Shown: piece after piece, positions 23,217-32,414 of the stretch
How positions within the stretch are numbered: position 1 is the first letter of the stretch
How the letters are laid out: every line of letters begins with the position of its first letter
Assembly: GCA_946624155.1 (NCBI GenBank)
Contig: CAMORU010000001.1
Coordinates: 155,569 to 219,568 of the forward strand
Direction of reading: 5' to 3'
DNA length: 64,000 nt
Source of the DNA: an uncultured Caryophanales bacterium
GTDB taxonomy: Bacteria; Bacillota_I; Bacilli_A; RFN20; CAG-826
Made by a program: the position numbers and the translations under genes
Notes under the pieces: model-generated
What the model was told of the DNA's origin: nothing
Database searches by the model: none
Seen by the model: the letters and a program-made list of their open reading frames with translations, nothing else

Positions 23217-25486
23217 TGAAACGTTTTGCATTAGCAGGTAACCCAAACTGTGGTAAAACCACATTGTTTAATAATTTAACCGGCTCAACAGCGCACGTTG
23301 GTAACTGGCCAGGTGTTACTGTTGAAAAGAAAGATGGAGTTTATAAAAAACTTGATGAGCCAATTAAAATTATTGACCTACCAGGTATTTATTCTCTTTC
23401 TCCATATACATCAGAAGAGGTAATTTCGAGAAATTACATCTTAGATGAAAAACCAGATTGCGTTATCAACATCGTTGATGCCACAAATTTAGAAAGAAAT
23501 CTCTATTTAACAACGCAGTTATTAGAAATTGATGTTCCAGTAGTTATTGCTGTTAATATGATGGATGTTCTTGATAAAGCAGGCGACACATTGGATGAAA
23601 AAGTATTAGAAGAAAAACTAGGTGTTCCTGTTGTTAAAATCTCAGCACTTGAAGAATCAAATCTAAAAGACTTAATGGAAAAAGCTTATAAAGCTTCTAA
23701 TTCAAAAAGAGTCGGCAAAAGTGTTGTATATAACAAAGATTTAAATCATTTAATTGGTGATGTTACTATTGCATTTAAAGGAAAAAAGGTTGAAAACCCT
23801 CTATTTCACGCTATCAAGTTAGTGGAAAATGATGAAATTGAAACCAAAATGCATGAAGACCTTGTACCAATGGTAGAAGAATTCAAGAAAACATTTAAAG
23901 ATGAAACCTTTGGTGATGATATTGAAGCTATTATTGCAGACCAAAGATATAACTACATTTCAAAAAACTTTTCTAAGGTTATTACTAAGCACGAAAGTGA
24001 AGATGTAGATACAGTAAAAGAAAATAAGTCAGATAAAATTGATAAAGTATTAACACACAAAGTGTGGGGACTACTTATATTCGCTGCTATTTTATTCTTA
24101 GTTTTCCACTTAACATTCTCTGAGAATTTATTCTTCCTAGGTGGTTTATTTAAAGGAGTAAAACCATCATTTGAAGGAAGTATTTATGAAGGATTAATTT
24201 GGACAGATGGCGGAATAAATTCTCCTGGCGTCATATTATTTAATTTCTTCGACATGTCATTTAGCGCCATAACTGATTCCGTTGCTGGAGCAATGGCTAA
24301 AGGACTTGGCGATGGTCATTGGCTAACAGGATTTTTGTGTGATGGCGTCCTTTCTGGATTATTTGCAATCCTTGGATTCTTACCTCAAATTCTTGTCTTA
24401 TTCTTATTCTTCTCAATTATGGAAGATACAGGCTACATGGCTCGTGTCGCCTTTATTCTAGATAGAATATTCCGTAAATTTGGTCTTTCTGGAAGAGCAT
24501 TTATCCCTATGATTATGGGCTTTGGTTGCTCAGTTCCTGCGATGATTAATACTCGTACTTTAGCCGACGAAAACGAAAAAGTTTCCACAATTAGAGTTAT
24601 TCCATTTTTCTCTTGTGGCGCAAAGCTTCCTATTTTAGTCGCTATAGCAGGTGGTGTTTGCGAAGTATTTGGCTTTAAGAGTGTCGATTTAATTACATAT
24701 TCAATGTATGTTGTAGGTGTTTTAGTCGCAATTATTGCAGTACTTTATATGAGACATACCACCTTAAAAGGTGATCCAGCTCCATTCATTATGGAACTTC
24801 CGCAATATCACTGGCCACAATTTAGATCACTTATGATCCATTTATGGGATAAGGCTAAACACTTCGTTAAGAAAGCATTCACAATCATTTTAGCTTCTAC
24901 AATCATTATTTGGTTCTTATCTAACTTTGGTTGGAATTGGCACATGGTGGATATGGAAAATTCCATTCTTGCAAGTATTGGTCAACTTATTCAACCTTTA
25001 TTTACTCCACTTGGCTTTGGTTCACAACTCAAAGCATTTGGTTGGGTATTTGCAGTTGCCGCAATTACAGGATTAATTGCAAAAGAAAATGTTATTGCTA
25101 CATTCTCCGTTTTAGCAGCAGTTATTGTTTCAGGATTTGAAGGCACTGAAGAAGGTGTTGAAGAAGCAATCATTATGATTCAAGCAACTGGACTTACATG
25201 GCAAGGCGCAATTGCATTTATCGCCTTTAATATGCTCACAATTCCTTGTTTCGCTGCATGTGCTACTGCTAAAGCAGAACTTAGAAAAGGCACATTTAAA
25301 TGGACATTATTATTCTGGATTGTTTGCTCATTTATTGGTGCAGGATTTATCTATTCATTCTTATCAATGTTTAGCAAAGAAAGCCTTGCATGGGCAATTC
25401 CAGTAACTATTGGTTTAATTGGATGCGCTGTTGCCTCTATATTTGTTATTAAATCTATTAACAAAAGAAAAGCATTGGAGGCATAA
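23216..25486 (+). CDS. feoB: ferrous iron transporter FeoB
   Basis: The 756-aa protein has the full FeoB plan: an N-terminal G domain with P-loop GNPNCGKT (8-15), DLPG and NMMD motifs, a helical GDI-like domain to about 270, then about ten membrane helices with two Gate regions, including 'GFGCSVPAM' and 'FFSCGAKLPI' with their Cys residues. It imports Fe(II) under low-oxygen conditions. GGAGGAG precedes the start. Spacing of 5 nt to the Cys-rich companion gene indicates one operon under the DtxR-type operator. Confidence 0.95.
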   Translation: MKRFALAGNPNCGKTTLFNNLTGSTAHVGNWPGVTVEKKDGVYKKLDEPIKIIDLPGIYSLSPYTSEEVISRNYILDEKPDCVINIVDATNLERNLYLTTQLLEIDVPVVIAVNMMDVLDKAGDTLDEKVLEEKLGVPVVKISALEESNLKDLMEKAYKASNSKRVGKSVVYNKDLNHLIGDVTIAFKGKKVENPLFHAIKLVENDEIETKMHEDLVPMVEEFKKTFKDETFGDDIEAIIADQRYNYISKNFSKVITKHESEDVDTVKENKSDKIDKVLTHKVWGLLIFAAILFLVFHLTFSENLFFLGGLFKGVKPSFEGSIYEGLIWTDGGINSPGVILFNFFDMSFSAITDSVAGAMAKGLGDGHWLTGFLCDGVLSGLFAILGFLPQILVLFLFFSIMEDTGYMARVAFILDRIFRKFGLSGRAFIPMIMGFGCSVPAMINTRTLADENEKVSTIRVIPFFSCGAKLPILVAIAGGVCEVFGFKSVDLITYSMYVVGVLVAIIAVLYMRHTTLKGDPAPFIMELPQYHWPQFRSLMIHLWDKAKHFVKKAFTIILASTIIIWFLSNFGWNWHMVDMENSILASIGQLIQPLFTPLGFGSQLKAFGWVFAVAAITGLIAKENVIATFSVLAAVIVSGFEGTEEGVEEAIIMIQATGLTWQGAIAFIAFNMLTIPCFAACATAKAELRKGTFKWTLLFWIVCSFIGAGFIYSFLSMFSKESLAWAIPVTIGLIGCAVASIFVIKSINKRKALEA

Positions 25487-25491
25487 AAGAT

Positions 25492-25686
25492 ATGTTTACT
25501 AATCCAAATACACTCTGGATTGAAATAATAGTGGTCATTGCTGTTATTACTTTTCTTGGCGCATTATTTGGAAGATACTTGTACCGCAAAAAGCACCATT
25601 TACCTACAGGTGAATGTGCTTGTTGCTCGCACTCAAAATCTAATTTAGTAGAAAAATATCATAAATATTACTCCAAAAATAATTAG
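25492..25686 (+). CDS. FeoB-associated Cys-rich membrane protein
   Basis: The 64-aa protein has one N-terminal membrane helix (about 9-28) and a cytoplasmic tail with 'GECACCSHSKSN', the Cys cluster of the small proteins that follow feoB in Firmicutes. A role in FeoB assembly or iron handover is proposed for the family. It is the last gene of the feo operon and is followed by a terminator. Confidence 0.8.
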   Translation: MFTNPNTLWIEIIVVIAVITFLGALFGRYLYRKKHHLPTGECACCSHSKSNLVEKYHKYYSKNN

Positions 25687-25693
25687 TAGTATC

Positions 25694-25732
25694 AAAGAGG
25701 ATTGAATATTAACAATTCGGTCCTCTTTTCTT
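25694..25732 (+). terminator. terminator of the feo operon
   Basis: AAAGAGGA (25694-25701) pairs with TCCTCTTT (25721-25728), followed by TTC and T-rich sequence. Confidence 0.75.
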
Positions 25733-25807
25733 ACATTATTTTTTAATTATCCTTGTATTTTATTTATAAAGGTAATAAACTTTGAGCGTTGAAAAAAGGA
25801 GAAAATT

Positions 25808-26560
25808 ATGGTTAAAAAATTCTTTGCAGAATTCCTTGCAACCGCAATGCTCGTCTTAGTTGGATGTGGTGCTGCTATGGCATTTACATTCTCTGGAATG
25901 GCAAATACACCAGCTGCAACAGTTGGTATCGCTGCAGCATTTGGTATCTCAATTGTCATTCTTGCTTACACAGTTGGTAGAGTCAGTGGCGGTCATGCAA
26001 ACCCAGCAGTTAGCTTTGCTAAAGCTCTTAACAAAGAAATCAGCTGGAAAGAATGCGGAATCTATTGCTGCGCACAAGTCATTGGTGCTTTCTTCGGATC
26101 ATTATTACTTGCTATGGTAATGTGGGCTTGGAAGACTGGTGTCAGTGGAGCAAATGGTGTTGCCGAAGTATTCTATAGAAATACAGACAACATGAAAGCA
26201 TTTGTCGAAGGAAAAGCTGCCTTCATGCCATTTATGCTCGCAACAATGGCAGAAATGGGATTAACCTTCTTATTCGTTATCCTTGTCTTAGGTGTTACAA
26301 ATAAGAAAGAATGGTCAAATATTGCTGGCTTAGTTATTGGTTTAGCATTATTTGGTGTCCACATCGTTGGTATCCCACTAACAGGCACATCCGTTAACCC
26401 AGCAAGAGCATTATCAGCACTTGTCTTCTCAATGTTTGATGGCAAAGGTGTTGGTGTCAAGGCTCTTACCTTAATCCCAACAATTGTTGGTCCATTAATG
26501 GGTGCATTCGCTGCAGCTTCTACTTACAAAGCATTCTTTGGAAAAGAAAAAGCAGAATAA
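25808..26560 (+). CDS. MIP-family channel (aquaporin)
   Basis: The 250-aa protein has six membrane helices and the two NPA half-helix motifs: HANPAVS (N65) and SVNPARAL (N197). The short loops and overall size are those of AqpZ-type water channels rather than glycerol facilitators, though 'FFAEFLATAMLVLVGCGAA' is shared by both. AAAAGGAG precedes the ATG. It is monocistronic with a strong terminator. Confidence 0.9.
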   Translation: MVKKFFAEFLATAMLVLVGCGAAMAFTFSGMANTPAATVGIAAAFGISIVILAYTVGRVSGGHANPAVSFAKALNKEISWKECGIYCCAQVIGAFFGSLLLAMVMWAWKTGVSGANGVAEVFYRNTDNMKAFVEGKAAFMPFMLATMAEMGLTFLFVILVLGVTNKKEWSNIAGLVIGLALFGVHIVGIPLTGTSVNPARALSALVFSMFDGKGVGVKALTLIPTIVGPLMGAFAAASTYKAFFGKEKAE

Positions 26561-26580
26561 TCTTAACTGATTAAATAATT

Positions 26581-26610
26581 ACAGTCCTATTTGTAGGACT
26601 GTTTTTATTT
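26581..26610 (+). terminator. terminator of the aquaporin gene
   Basis: ACAGTCCTA-TTTG-TAGGACTGT is followed by TTTTATTT. Confidence 0.9.
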
Positions 26611-26674
26611 GATTTTTGATAAGTCCTTACGAATATTTTTTTAATAAAAAAGTAGAATTATGGCTTAATTATGG

Positions 26675-26680
26675 TATAAT
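26675..26680 (+). promoter_or_regulatory. extended -10 promoter of the toxin-antitoxin pair
   Basis: TATAAT at 26675-26680 is preceded by TGG, an extended -10 (TGnTATAAT). No clear -35 is seen. Confidence 0.6.
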
Positions 26681-26711
26681 AAGTACATGAAAGTAGAAAA
26701 GGAGTGTAAAG

Positions 26712-26987
26712 ATGATGCAAGCATTGCCAAAAGTTTTACCTGTGAACGAACTTAAAAACACAGCAAACATTTTGAAGGTATGTGAGGAAAGTAAAGGACC
26801 AATTATTATTACCAGAAATGGTTATGGAGAAGCTGTTATGATGAGTCTCAAAGTTTATGAAGAAATGATTGTTCAAATGAGAGCCGCAGCACTAATCGAT
26901 GAAAGTATTGAAGAAATCGAAAATGGTGTTGAAATGATTCCTGGTGATGAATTTTTCAAACAATTAAAAACCAAATATGGAAAATAA
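26712..26987 (+). CDS. Phd/YefM-family antitoxin
   Basis: The 91-aa protein has the Phd/YefM N-terminal DNA-binding fold ('VLPVNELKNTANILKVCEESKGPIIITRNGYGEAVMMSLKVYEEM') and an acidic C-terminal tail that should wrap and neutralise the toxin. It normally represses its own promoter together with the toxin. GGAG lies about 8 nt before the ATG at 26712; a second ATG follows immediately. It overlaps the toxin gene by 11 nt. Confidence 0.85.
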   Translation: MMQALPKVLPVNELKNTANILKVCEESKGPIIITRNGYGEAVMMSLKVYEEMIVQMRAAALIDESIEEIENGVEMIPGDEFFKQLKTKYGK

Positions 26988-27288
26988 ATTTGCATTATAT
27001 TTATCACCGAAAGCAAGTAAAGATTTAGAAGAGATATATTTATATATACTTAATGTTTTAAAGAACCTTTCTGCTGCAGATAATCTAATGGAAGAATTTC
27101 ATAAAACATTTAGTAATTTAGTAGATTTTCCATTTATGTATCCTGCGACAAATAACGTATTTAGTAAAAATCAAGATTTAAGAAAAATAGTTATTAAGAA
27201 TTACTTTGTATTTTATAGAGTTAGAGAAAAACGAATCGAGATTGTTAGGATTTTATCAAGTCTATTGGATTACCAAAATATACTATAG
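26977..27288 (+). CDS. RelE/ParE-family toxin
   Basis: The 103-aa protein fits the RelE/ParE superfamily: 'LYLSPKASKDLEEIYLYI' at the start, 'LRKIVIKNYFVFYRVREKRIEIVRILSSLLDYQNIL' at the end. RelE members cut mRNA on the ribosome, ParE members poison gyrase; the sequence alone does not decide. The 11-nt overlap with the Phd-type antitoxin gene and the following terminator define a compact module. Confidence 0.85.
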   Translation: MENKFALYLSPKASKDLEEIYLYILNVLKNLSAADNLMEEFHKTFSNLVDFPFMYPATNNVFSKNQDLRKIVIKNYFVFYRVREKRIEIVRILSSLLDYQNIL

Positions 27289-27306
27289 ACTAATATATTC
27301 TATAAG

Positions 27307-27334
27307 AAAGACCATAAGGTCTTTTTCTTTTTTA
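27307..27334 (+). terminator. terminator of the toxin-antitoxin module
   Basis: AAAGACC-ATAA-GGTCTTT is followed by TTCTTTTTT. Confidence 0.9.
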
Positions 27335-27361
27335 AAATTAGCACTCACATAGTGAAAGTCC

Positions 27362-27390
27362 TTGACTCTCTTGGCCTCCCTCTCTATGCT
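27362..27390 (+). promoter_or_regulatory. promoter of the 1290-aa lipoprotein
   Basis: TTGACT (27362-27367), a 17-bp spacer and TATGCT (27385-27390) precede a 30-nt leader with an AAAGGCGG ribosome site. Confidence 0.7.
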
Positions 27391-27424
27391 AATAATTAGT
27401 GTTGATAAAAGGCGGTAATTTTAT

Positions 27425-30400
27425 ATGAAAATTAGCAAGTATTTATGTTTCTTAATGTTTTTTGGCATGACTTTAACTGGTTGTGATAAAAAAGGTGACA
27501 ATAGTGTGCCAAAATATGAAGGAATGACTGTTTCTCATAATAAATCTCGCTTAGTAACTAGAGACGGCGGAGAAGATGAGGAAGAAGTTGATAATCATCA
27601 GGGTCATGAAGAAACAATTGAAAATGATATTGAAGACATTGTTAATATCGATGTCAAAACTGATGAAGAAGTTAAATATTACGTTAATCCTAACGAAACA
27701 TTCATTGTGGAAATTCACCTGTCCAATCCAAAAGAATTTGAAATTCAATCTTTTACCTTAAATGGTAAAAAATATGCTAACTATATGTTTAAAGAAGGAT
27801 CAACAATGGAGTTGTTACTTCTCGAAGTAACTGCGCCGGATAATGCTGGATTTACAAAGTATACAATAGATGCAATTAAGTACATAGATGGCACTCAGAT
27901 TAAAGATGTCGATATGTCTAGTGGCAATAAATCTATTAAATGTGGAGTTGCTCATAAAAATAGACCTACCGCTGAGGTGACTTCTTATTCTGTTAACACA
28001 ACATATGTTGATTTGTGGATTAAATTTTCAGATCCTGAGCGACTAACTAAAAATTTCCACACAACTATTCAACTTAGTGATGGAAATAAAATTATTAAAA
28101 TTGTCGAAATAAAAGTTGGCGATAACTATGTTAGATTTAGCAATTTAAAAATGTCTACAACATATCAGTATGCTGTAGTTACTGGATATGATTTTATTGA
28201 CGGTAAAGATTATCATACCGAATGGATTTTAAAAAATACCTTTACAACTCTAAGAGCATATCAAATAGTCGCTGTTATACCAACTAAAGATTCCATATCA
28301 TTCTCTGTTGTCAGAACTGGTGAAGTGGGAACTGTTAGAAGAATCACTTTATATGATGCTACGACAAATCGATTAATTAAGGATATTCCTACTTCGCAAA
28401 GAGTATTCAATAATTTACTTTCAGACCACACTTACAACATTTATGTTGATTTTAATTATCAATCAAATGGAAAAACAATTAGCGATTGGGTTTCTTATAA
28501 AGACATTCACACTCTTGCGAAAATTAAGCCAATCATCTCGTTAGATTCTCCAACAAGCGATAAAACATCTGTTAATTACAATATTTCTTGTGATGATGCC
28601 GATTCAATTTTAGTTATTAATAAGGTGGAGTTATTAAGAAACGGTGAGGTCGTTAAAAATAATGGTTCTTTAAGAACCGGCACATTCAATAATTTGTTAT
28701 CAAATAATCAATATTCTGTTAAAGTTTCTTATTCTTATGATTTAAATGATGGTAGTGGAGCAGTTTCAAATACAATCGAAAAAAGCGTAACAACTGTAGC
28801 AAAAGTTCAACCATCAATTTCATACGAATATGTAAATAGTGATAAAACTTCTATCACATATAATGTAAATAAAACTGATGTTGACGAAATTTTATCTATT
28901 GATAAAGTTGAACTTTTAAAAAATGGGAATGTCGTTAAGAATAATGGAACAATATTAAACGGCACTTTTAACAATCTCCTTTCAAACAATGAATATTCAA
29001 TCAAAGTTTCATACACTTATGATTTAAATGATGGTAATGGTGCAGTATCAAAATCAATTACTACCAATATAAATACTGAAGCTAAATTGTCACCAACCGT
29101 TCAATATGATTTTACAAATAGTGATAAAACCTCTATTTCTTACAATGTTGCGACAATTGATTCGGATGAAATTTTATCAATTGATAAAGTTGAACTTTTA
29201 AGAAACGGAGAAGTAGTTAAGAACAACGGCTCTTTTTTAAATGGTTCATTTAATAATCTTCTTTCCAATAATGAGTATTTGTTAAAAGTTTCGTATTCAT
29301 ACGATTTAAATGATGGTAATGGTGTACACAATGCCTCTATTGATCGAGCAATTTCCACCGAATCTAAAACAATTCCTAATGTAAGCATTTACGATGAAGA
29401 AATTACAGATACATCAATTAAAGCAAACTTCCTTTTTGATGATCCTGATTCAATTGGATATGTTTCGAGCGTAAAAATTTATGATTCAAATAATAATCTT
29501 GTTTCTCAAAGTGCTGATAGTATAGATTTTAATGATTTGGAATATTATTCAAATTATAATTTGAAGATTTATTACGACTATGATTCAAACGACGGAACAG
29601 GAATTCAACATAAAATTTTTAATAAGACTATAAAAACCGCGCCCCATTTAGATTTCGATTCTTGTAGGATTGTTAACACTTCTTCAGTTAGCGAAGGTGA
29701 CACAATCTATATGCAAGTGGATTTGGATAACCCACACGGAGCTACTCCAACAAGTATTATTGTTAATGGTGAGTATTATAATTGTGCTCAATCAACGACG
29801 CCTAATAAAATATTTGCTGAAATAGTAAATAACGGACAATTTGAAGGCGGAAATACTACTCTTAAAATCGATAAACTTAATATGGAACTTGATAATCAAC
29901 AATATGTCATTATTCCAACTTCAAATAATATAGGGCACATATTTATTAACGGTAAATTGTCTGTTACAGACGTGTATTTTGCGGATACATCTTTTGAAAA
30001 AGTTGATTATGGACTTTATTCTAATGATTATGTTTGTGTTGTTGAATTAGAAAATTCAACAGGTTACTCTATTGATCAAATATCTTATTTTGCAAAAGTG
30101 CCTCATTATTCTGAATATGTTGTAACAAAAACTGATTTAACATTTGTGAATAATTCGAAACTTTACTTCTCGATTGAGCCTAGTATCGAGTGCGGATGGA
30201 ACTCTATTAAGCTTACCAACGTTTCATATTCTAATGAGAATGTTAATGGAACCATTACCTTAGATAAACTCTCTAATTTATATGGATTGAAATCTGATAC
30301 AATTCGATATGTTGATTCTCCTGAAGATTTTGAATTAATCGAAGATTATTATCATTATGAACTAAAGAATGATATTTCACTTGTAGGCATTGAATGGAGT

Positions 30401-31297
30401 CCATCCTCTTTCAAAGGTGTTTTTGATGGAAAGAATCATATAATAAGTGACTTAAGTCTTACCAAAACATTTATTGATAAAGATGTCACATTTGGGTTAT
30501 TTTCTGAAGCTGAAGGTGTTTTTGAAAATTTAAAATTAAAAGATTCAACAATTTTGACCACAATAGAACCGACAAAAGCTGGAGAATATAGTGCGAAAAT
30601 TGGTGTTTTATGCGGCACTACTTCTGGAACATTGGTAGTAAACAATTGCCATTCAATCGATTCAACAATTAGTGTTAATAAAAAAGGTGATTATCACTTA
30701 AGTTGTTTTACGGTTGGCGGATTTGTCGGTGGAGATTATGGTTCTTCAGGAGGAATGCATTATTATGAATTTAATAAATGTTCTTCTGCCGATTTTATTT
30801 CGCTCACTTGTTCTAGTTCTTCAGCTAAAGTTGGTGGTTTTATTGGATCTTGTTATCCTACATCTATTTTATTCAGCAATTGTATTTCGAAAAGCAATTT
30901 TGATTGCAAATATGAATATACAGGTTTTATTTCTTATGTTGGTGGTTTTATTGGCAACATACATGATGGTTGTACGATCAATAATTGTATTTCAATTGCA
31001 TCTTTCTTAGATAAAGGTTATGCGTTTGTTGGTGATACAGGTCATTATGGTCCCCTTATCATTAAGAATTCTATTTCACAAAACGCAACTTTGTATGATT
31101 CTACAAGAATTAATGAATTCTCTAATTATGTCGATTTTTACCAAGAAATCATTTATTTAGATTACCAAAATACTATTTCTCCAAGCGGAATTACATTTAA
31201 TAAAAACTACTTTATAAGTGTCTTAGGGTGGTCAACTGCTATTTGGAATTTAGACAATGTTGATATCTCAAACGGAATTTATCCAACACTAAAATAA
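27425..31297 (+). CDS. giant repeat lipoprotein with GLUG-like C-terminus
   Basis: The 1290-aa product has a lipoprotein signal (lipobox LTGC, Cys20) and an acidic linker (40-75). Next comes a run of about six beta-sandwich modules of about 94 residues, three of them very similar ('DKVELLRNGEVVKNNGS', 'FNNLLSNNEYSIKVSYSYDLNDGNG'). The C-terminal third holds 'LKNDISLVGIEWSPSSFKGVFDGKNHIISDLSL' and Gly/Cys-rich 'VGGFVGG', 'VGGFIGS', 'VGGFIGN' units like the GLUG/beta-helix repeats of surface proteins. The protein is probably extracellular and binds a polymer or partner. Catalytic motifs are not seen. It is monocistronic. Confidence 0.65.
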   Translation: MKISKYLCFLMFFGMTLTGCDKKGDNSVPKYEGMTVSHNKSRLVTRDGGEDEEEVDNHQGHEETIENDIEDIVNIDVKTDEEVKYYVNPNETFIVEIHLSNPKEFEIQSFTLNGKKYANYMFKEGSTMELLLLEVTAPDNAGFTKYTIDAIKYIDGTQIKDVDMSSGNKSIKCGVAHKNRPTAEVTSYSVNTTYVDLWIKFSDPERLTKNFHTTIQLSDGNKIIKIVEIKVGDNYVRFSNLKMSTTYQYAVVTGYDFIDGKDYHTEWILKNTFTTLRAYQIVAVIPTKDSISFSVVRTGEVGTVRRITLYDATTNRLIKDIPTSQRVFNNLLSDHTYNIYVDFNYQSNGKTISDWVSYKDIHTLAKIKPIISLDSPTSDKTSVNYNISCDDADSILVINKVELLRNGEVVKNNGSLRTGTFNNLLSNNQYSVKVSYSYDLNDGSGAVSNTIEKSVTTVAKVQPSISYEYVNSDKTSITYNVNKTDVDEILSIDKVELLKNGNVVKNNGTILNGTFNNLLSNNEYSIKVSYTYDLNDGNGAVSKSITTNINTEAKLSPTVQYDFTNSDKTSISYNVATIDSDEILSIDKVELLRNGEVVKNNGSFLNGSFNNLLSNNEYLLKVSYSYDLNDGNGVHNASIDRAISTESKTIPNVSIYDEEITDTSIKANFLFDDPDSIGYVSSVKIYDSNNNLVSQSADSIDFNDLEYYSNYNLKIYYDYDSNDGTGIQHKIFNKTIKTAPHLDFDSCRIVNTSSVSEGDTIYMQVDLDNPHGATPTSIIVNGEYYNCAQSTTPNKIFAEIVNNGQFEGGNTTLKIDKLNMELDNQQYVIIPTSNNIGHIFINGKLSVTDVYFADTSFEKVDYGLYSNDYVCVVELENSTGYSIDQISYFAKVPHYSEYVVTKTDLTFVNNSKLYFSIEPSIECGWNSIKLTNVSYSNENVNGTITLDKLSNLYGLKSDTIRYVDSPEDFELIEDYYHYELKNDISLVGIEWSPSSFKGVFDGKNHIISDLSLTKTFIDKDVTFGLFSEAEGVFENLKLKDSTILTTIEPTKAGEYSAKIGVLCGTTSGTLVVNNCHSIDSTISVNKKGDYHLSCFTVGGFVGGDYGSSGGMHYYEFNKCSSADFISLTCSSSSAKVGGFIGSCYPTSILFSNCISKSNFDCKYEYTGFISYVGGFIGNIHDGCTINNCISIASFLDKGYAFVGDTGHYGPLIIKNSISQNATLYDSTRINEFSNYVDFYQEIIYLDYQNTISPSGITFNKNYFISVLGWSTAIWNLDNVDISNGIYPTLK
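28530..29380 (+). repeat. three tandem ~282-bp coding repeats
   Basis: Within the giant lipoprotein gene, three consecutive units of about 94 codons are closely similar at the protein level (KVELL-NG-VVKNNG, GTFNNLLSNN-YS-KVSY-YDLNDG). More diverged copies flank them on both sides. Recombination between units could change the repeat number. Confidence 0.8.
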
Positions 31298-31385
31298 AAA
31301 TAATGAAATAAATGAGAAATTATTTATAATTTATTATATTAAGTTAATTTTAATATAATCAAAACAAAATAAAGGAGACAATAAT

Positions 31386-32405
31386 ATGTCAAAGAAACTA
31401 ATGATTGTCGGTGGTACAGGCTTTCTCGGTTTTTACACTGCTAAGTTAGCATTATCCAAAGGATATAAAGTAGGTTCTATTTCAATCCTTGATGATGATT
31501 TAGTAAACAAAGACCTCTCAAGTTGGTATCCAAAAGAAATTGAAAGCACTCTTTTAGATGTCTTCTCCGCTAGCGAAGAAGAAATCGCAAAAGTTATGAA
31601 AGGTTACGACTACATGATTTATGCAGTCGGACCAGATGATAGATACACTCCAAAAGCTCCTTCCTATGACTTTTTCCATTTTAGATTAGTTGATTGCTGC
31701 GCCAAAGTATTTAGAGCAGCAGAAAAAGCTGGAGTTAAAAAAGCAGCAGTTTATAACTCATATTTCGCATATTTTGATAGAAGATATCCTGAAATGAAGT
31801 TAGCTGAAAAACATCCTTATATTAGATGTAGAGTGGAGCAAGCAAAACTATTAAATGAACAAAAGAAAAAGATGGAAGTGGTAGTTCTTGAACTACCATA
31901 CATCTTTGGTTCTATGGAAGCAAGAGTCCCAATTTGGAGAAGTGTTTTCTTAGATAGATTTGTTAATGGACACAAAGTTGCTTTCTTCTCAAAAGGCGGA
32001 ACAACTATGATTGCAATTGAACATATTGCAGAAGCTGGTATTGGTGCGATTGAATATGGTAAAGATGGTGAACGTTATCCAATCGGAGATCAAAATAAGA
32101 AATTCAAATGGATGCTTGAAACCATGTGTAAATGCAAAGGTGTTAATAAAAAAGTTATGCTTCCTCCAACCTGGATGTGTGTTATTGGCGGAAAAGCAAT
32201 CCAAAACAAAGATAAAAAGAAAGGCCTCCAAGGTGGACTTGATTTTGGTTTAGTTATGAAAGAAATCATGTCCAAAGATATGTGCATTGAACCTGAACTT
32301 ATGGACAAGATAAATGCTGAACTTCATATCACTAGAGGTGGACTTGAAGAAGCAATTCAAAAAACAATGGATAGATGTTATCCAAATCCTGGAGAATTTA
32401 AATAG
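31386..32405 (+). CDS. NAD(P)-dependent SDR/epimerase-family protein
   Basis: The 339-aa protein starts with a Rossmann nucleotide-binding motif, GGTGFLG (residues 9-15), of the extended/atypical SDR type. The usual active-site YxxxK is not obvious; the aligned region reads HPYIRCR, with Arg in place of Lys, so activity may differ or be lost. Substrate unknown. AAAGGAG precedes the ATG. It is the first gene of an operon with a second SDR-like protein and a flavodoxin-ferredoxin protein, which points to a reductive step on a sugar or isoprenoid-like compound. Confidence 0.7.
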   Translation: MSKKLMIVGGTGFLGFYTAKLALSKGYKVGSISILDDDLVNKDLSSWYPKEIESTLLDVFSASEEEIAKVMKGYDYMIYAVGPDDRYTPKAPSYDFFHFRLVDCCAKVFRAAEKAGVKKAAVYNSYFAYFDRRYPEMKLAEKHPYIRCRVEQAKLLNEQKKKMEVVVLELPYIFGSMEARVPIWRSVFLDRFVNGHKVAFFSKGGTTMIAIEHIAEAGIGAIEYGKDGERYPIGDQNKKFKWMLETMCKCKGVNKKVMLPPTWMCVIGGKAIQNKDKKKGLQGGLDFGLVMKEIMSKDMCIEPELMDKINAELHITRGGLEEAIQKTMDRCYPNPGEFK

Positions 32406-32414
32406 GTAGTTAAT

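Noticed and set aside
26686..26755. Small reading frame overlapping the start of the Phd-type antitoxin
   Set aside because: It lacks a ribosome site and runs out of frame through the antitoxin start.
27338..27346. TTAGCACTC before the giant lipoprotein gene, identical to a CIRCE half-site
   Set aside because: The second half GAGTGCTAA is absent at the proper 9-nt distance, and the gene is not a heat-shock gene.
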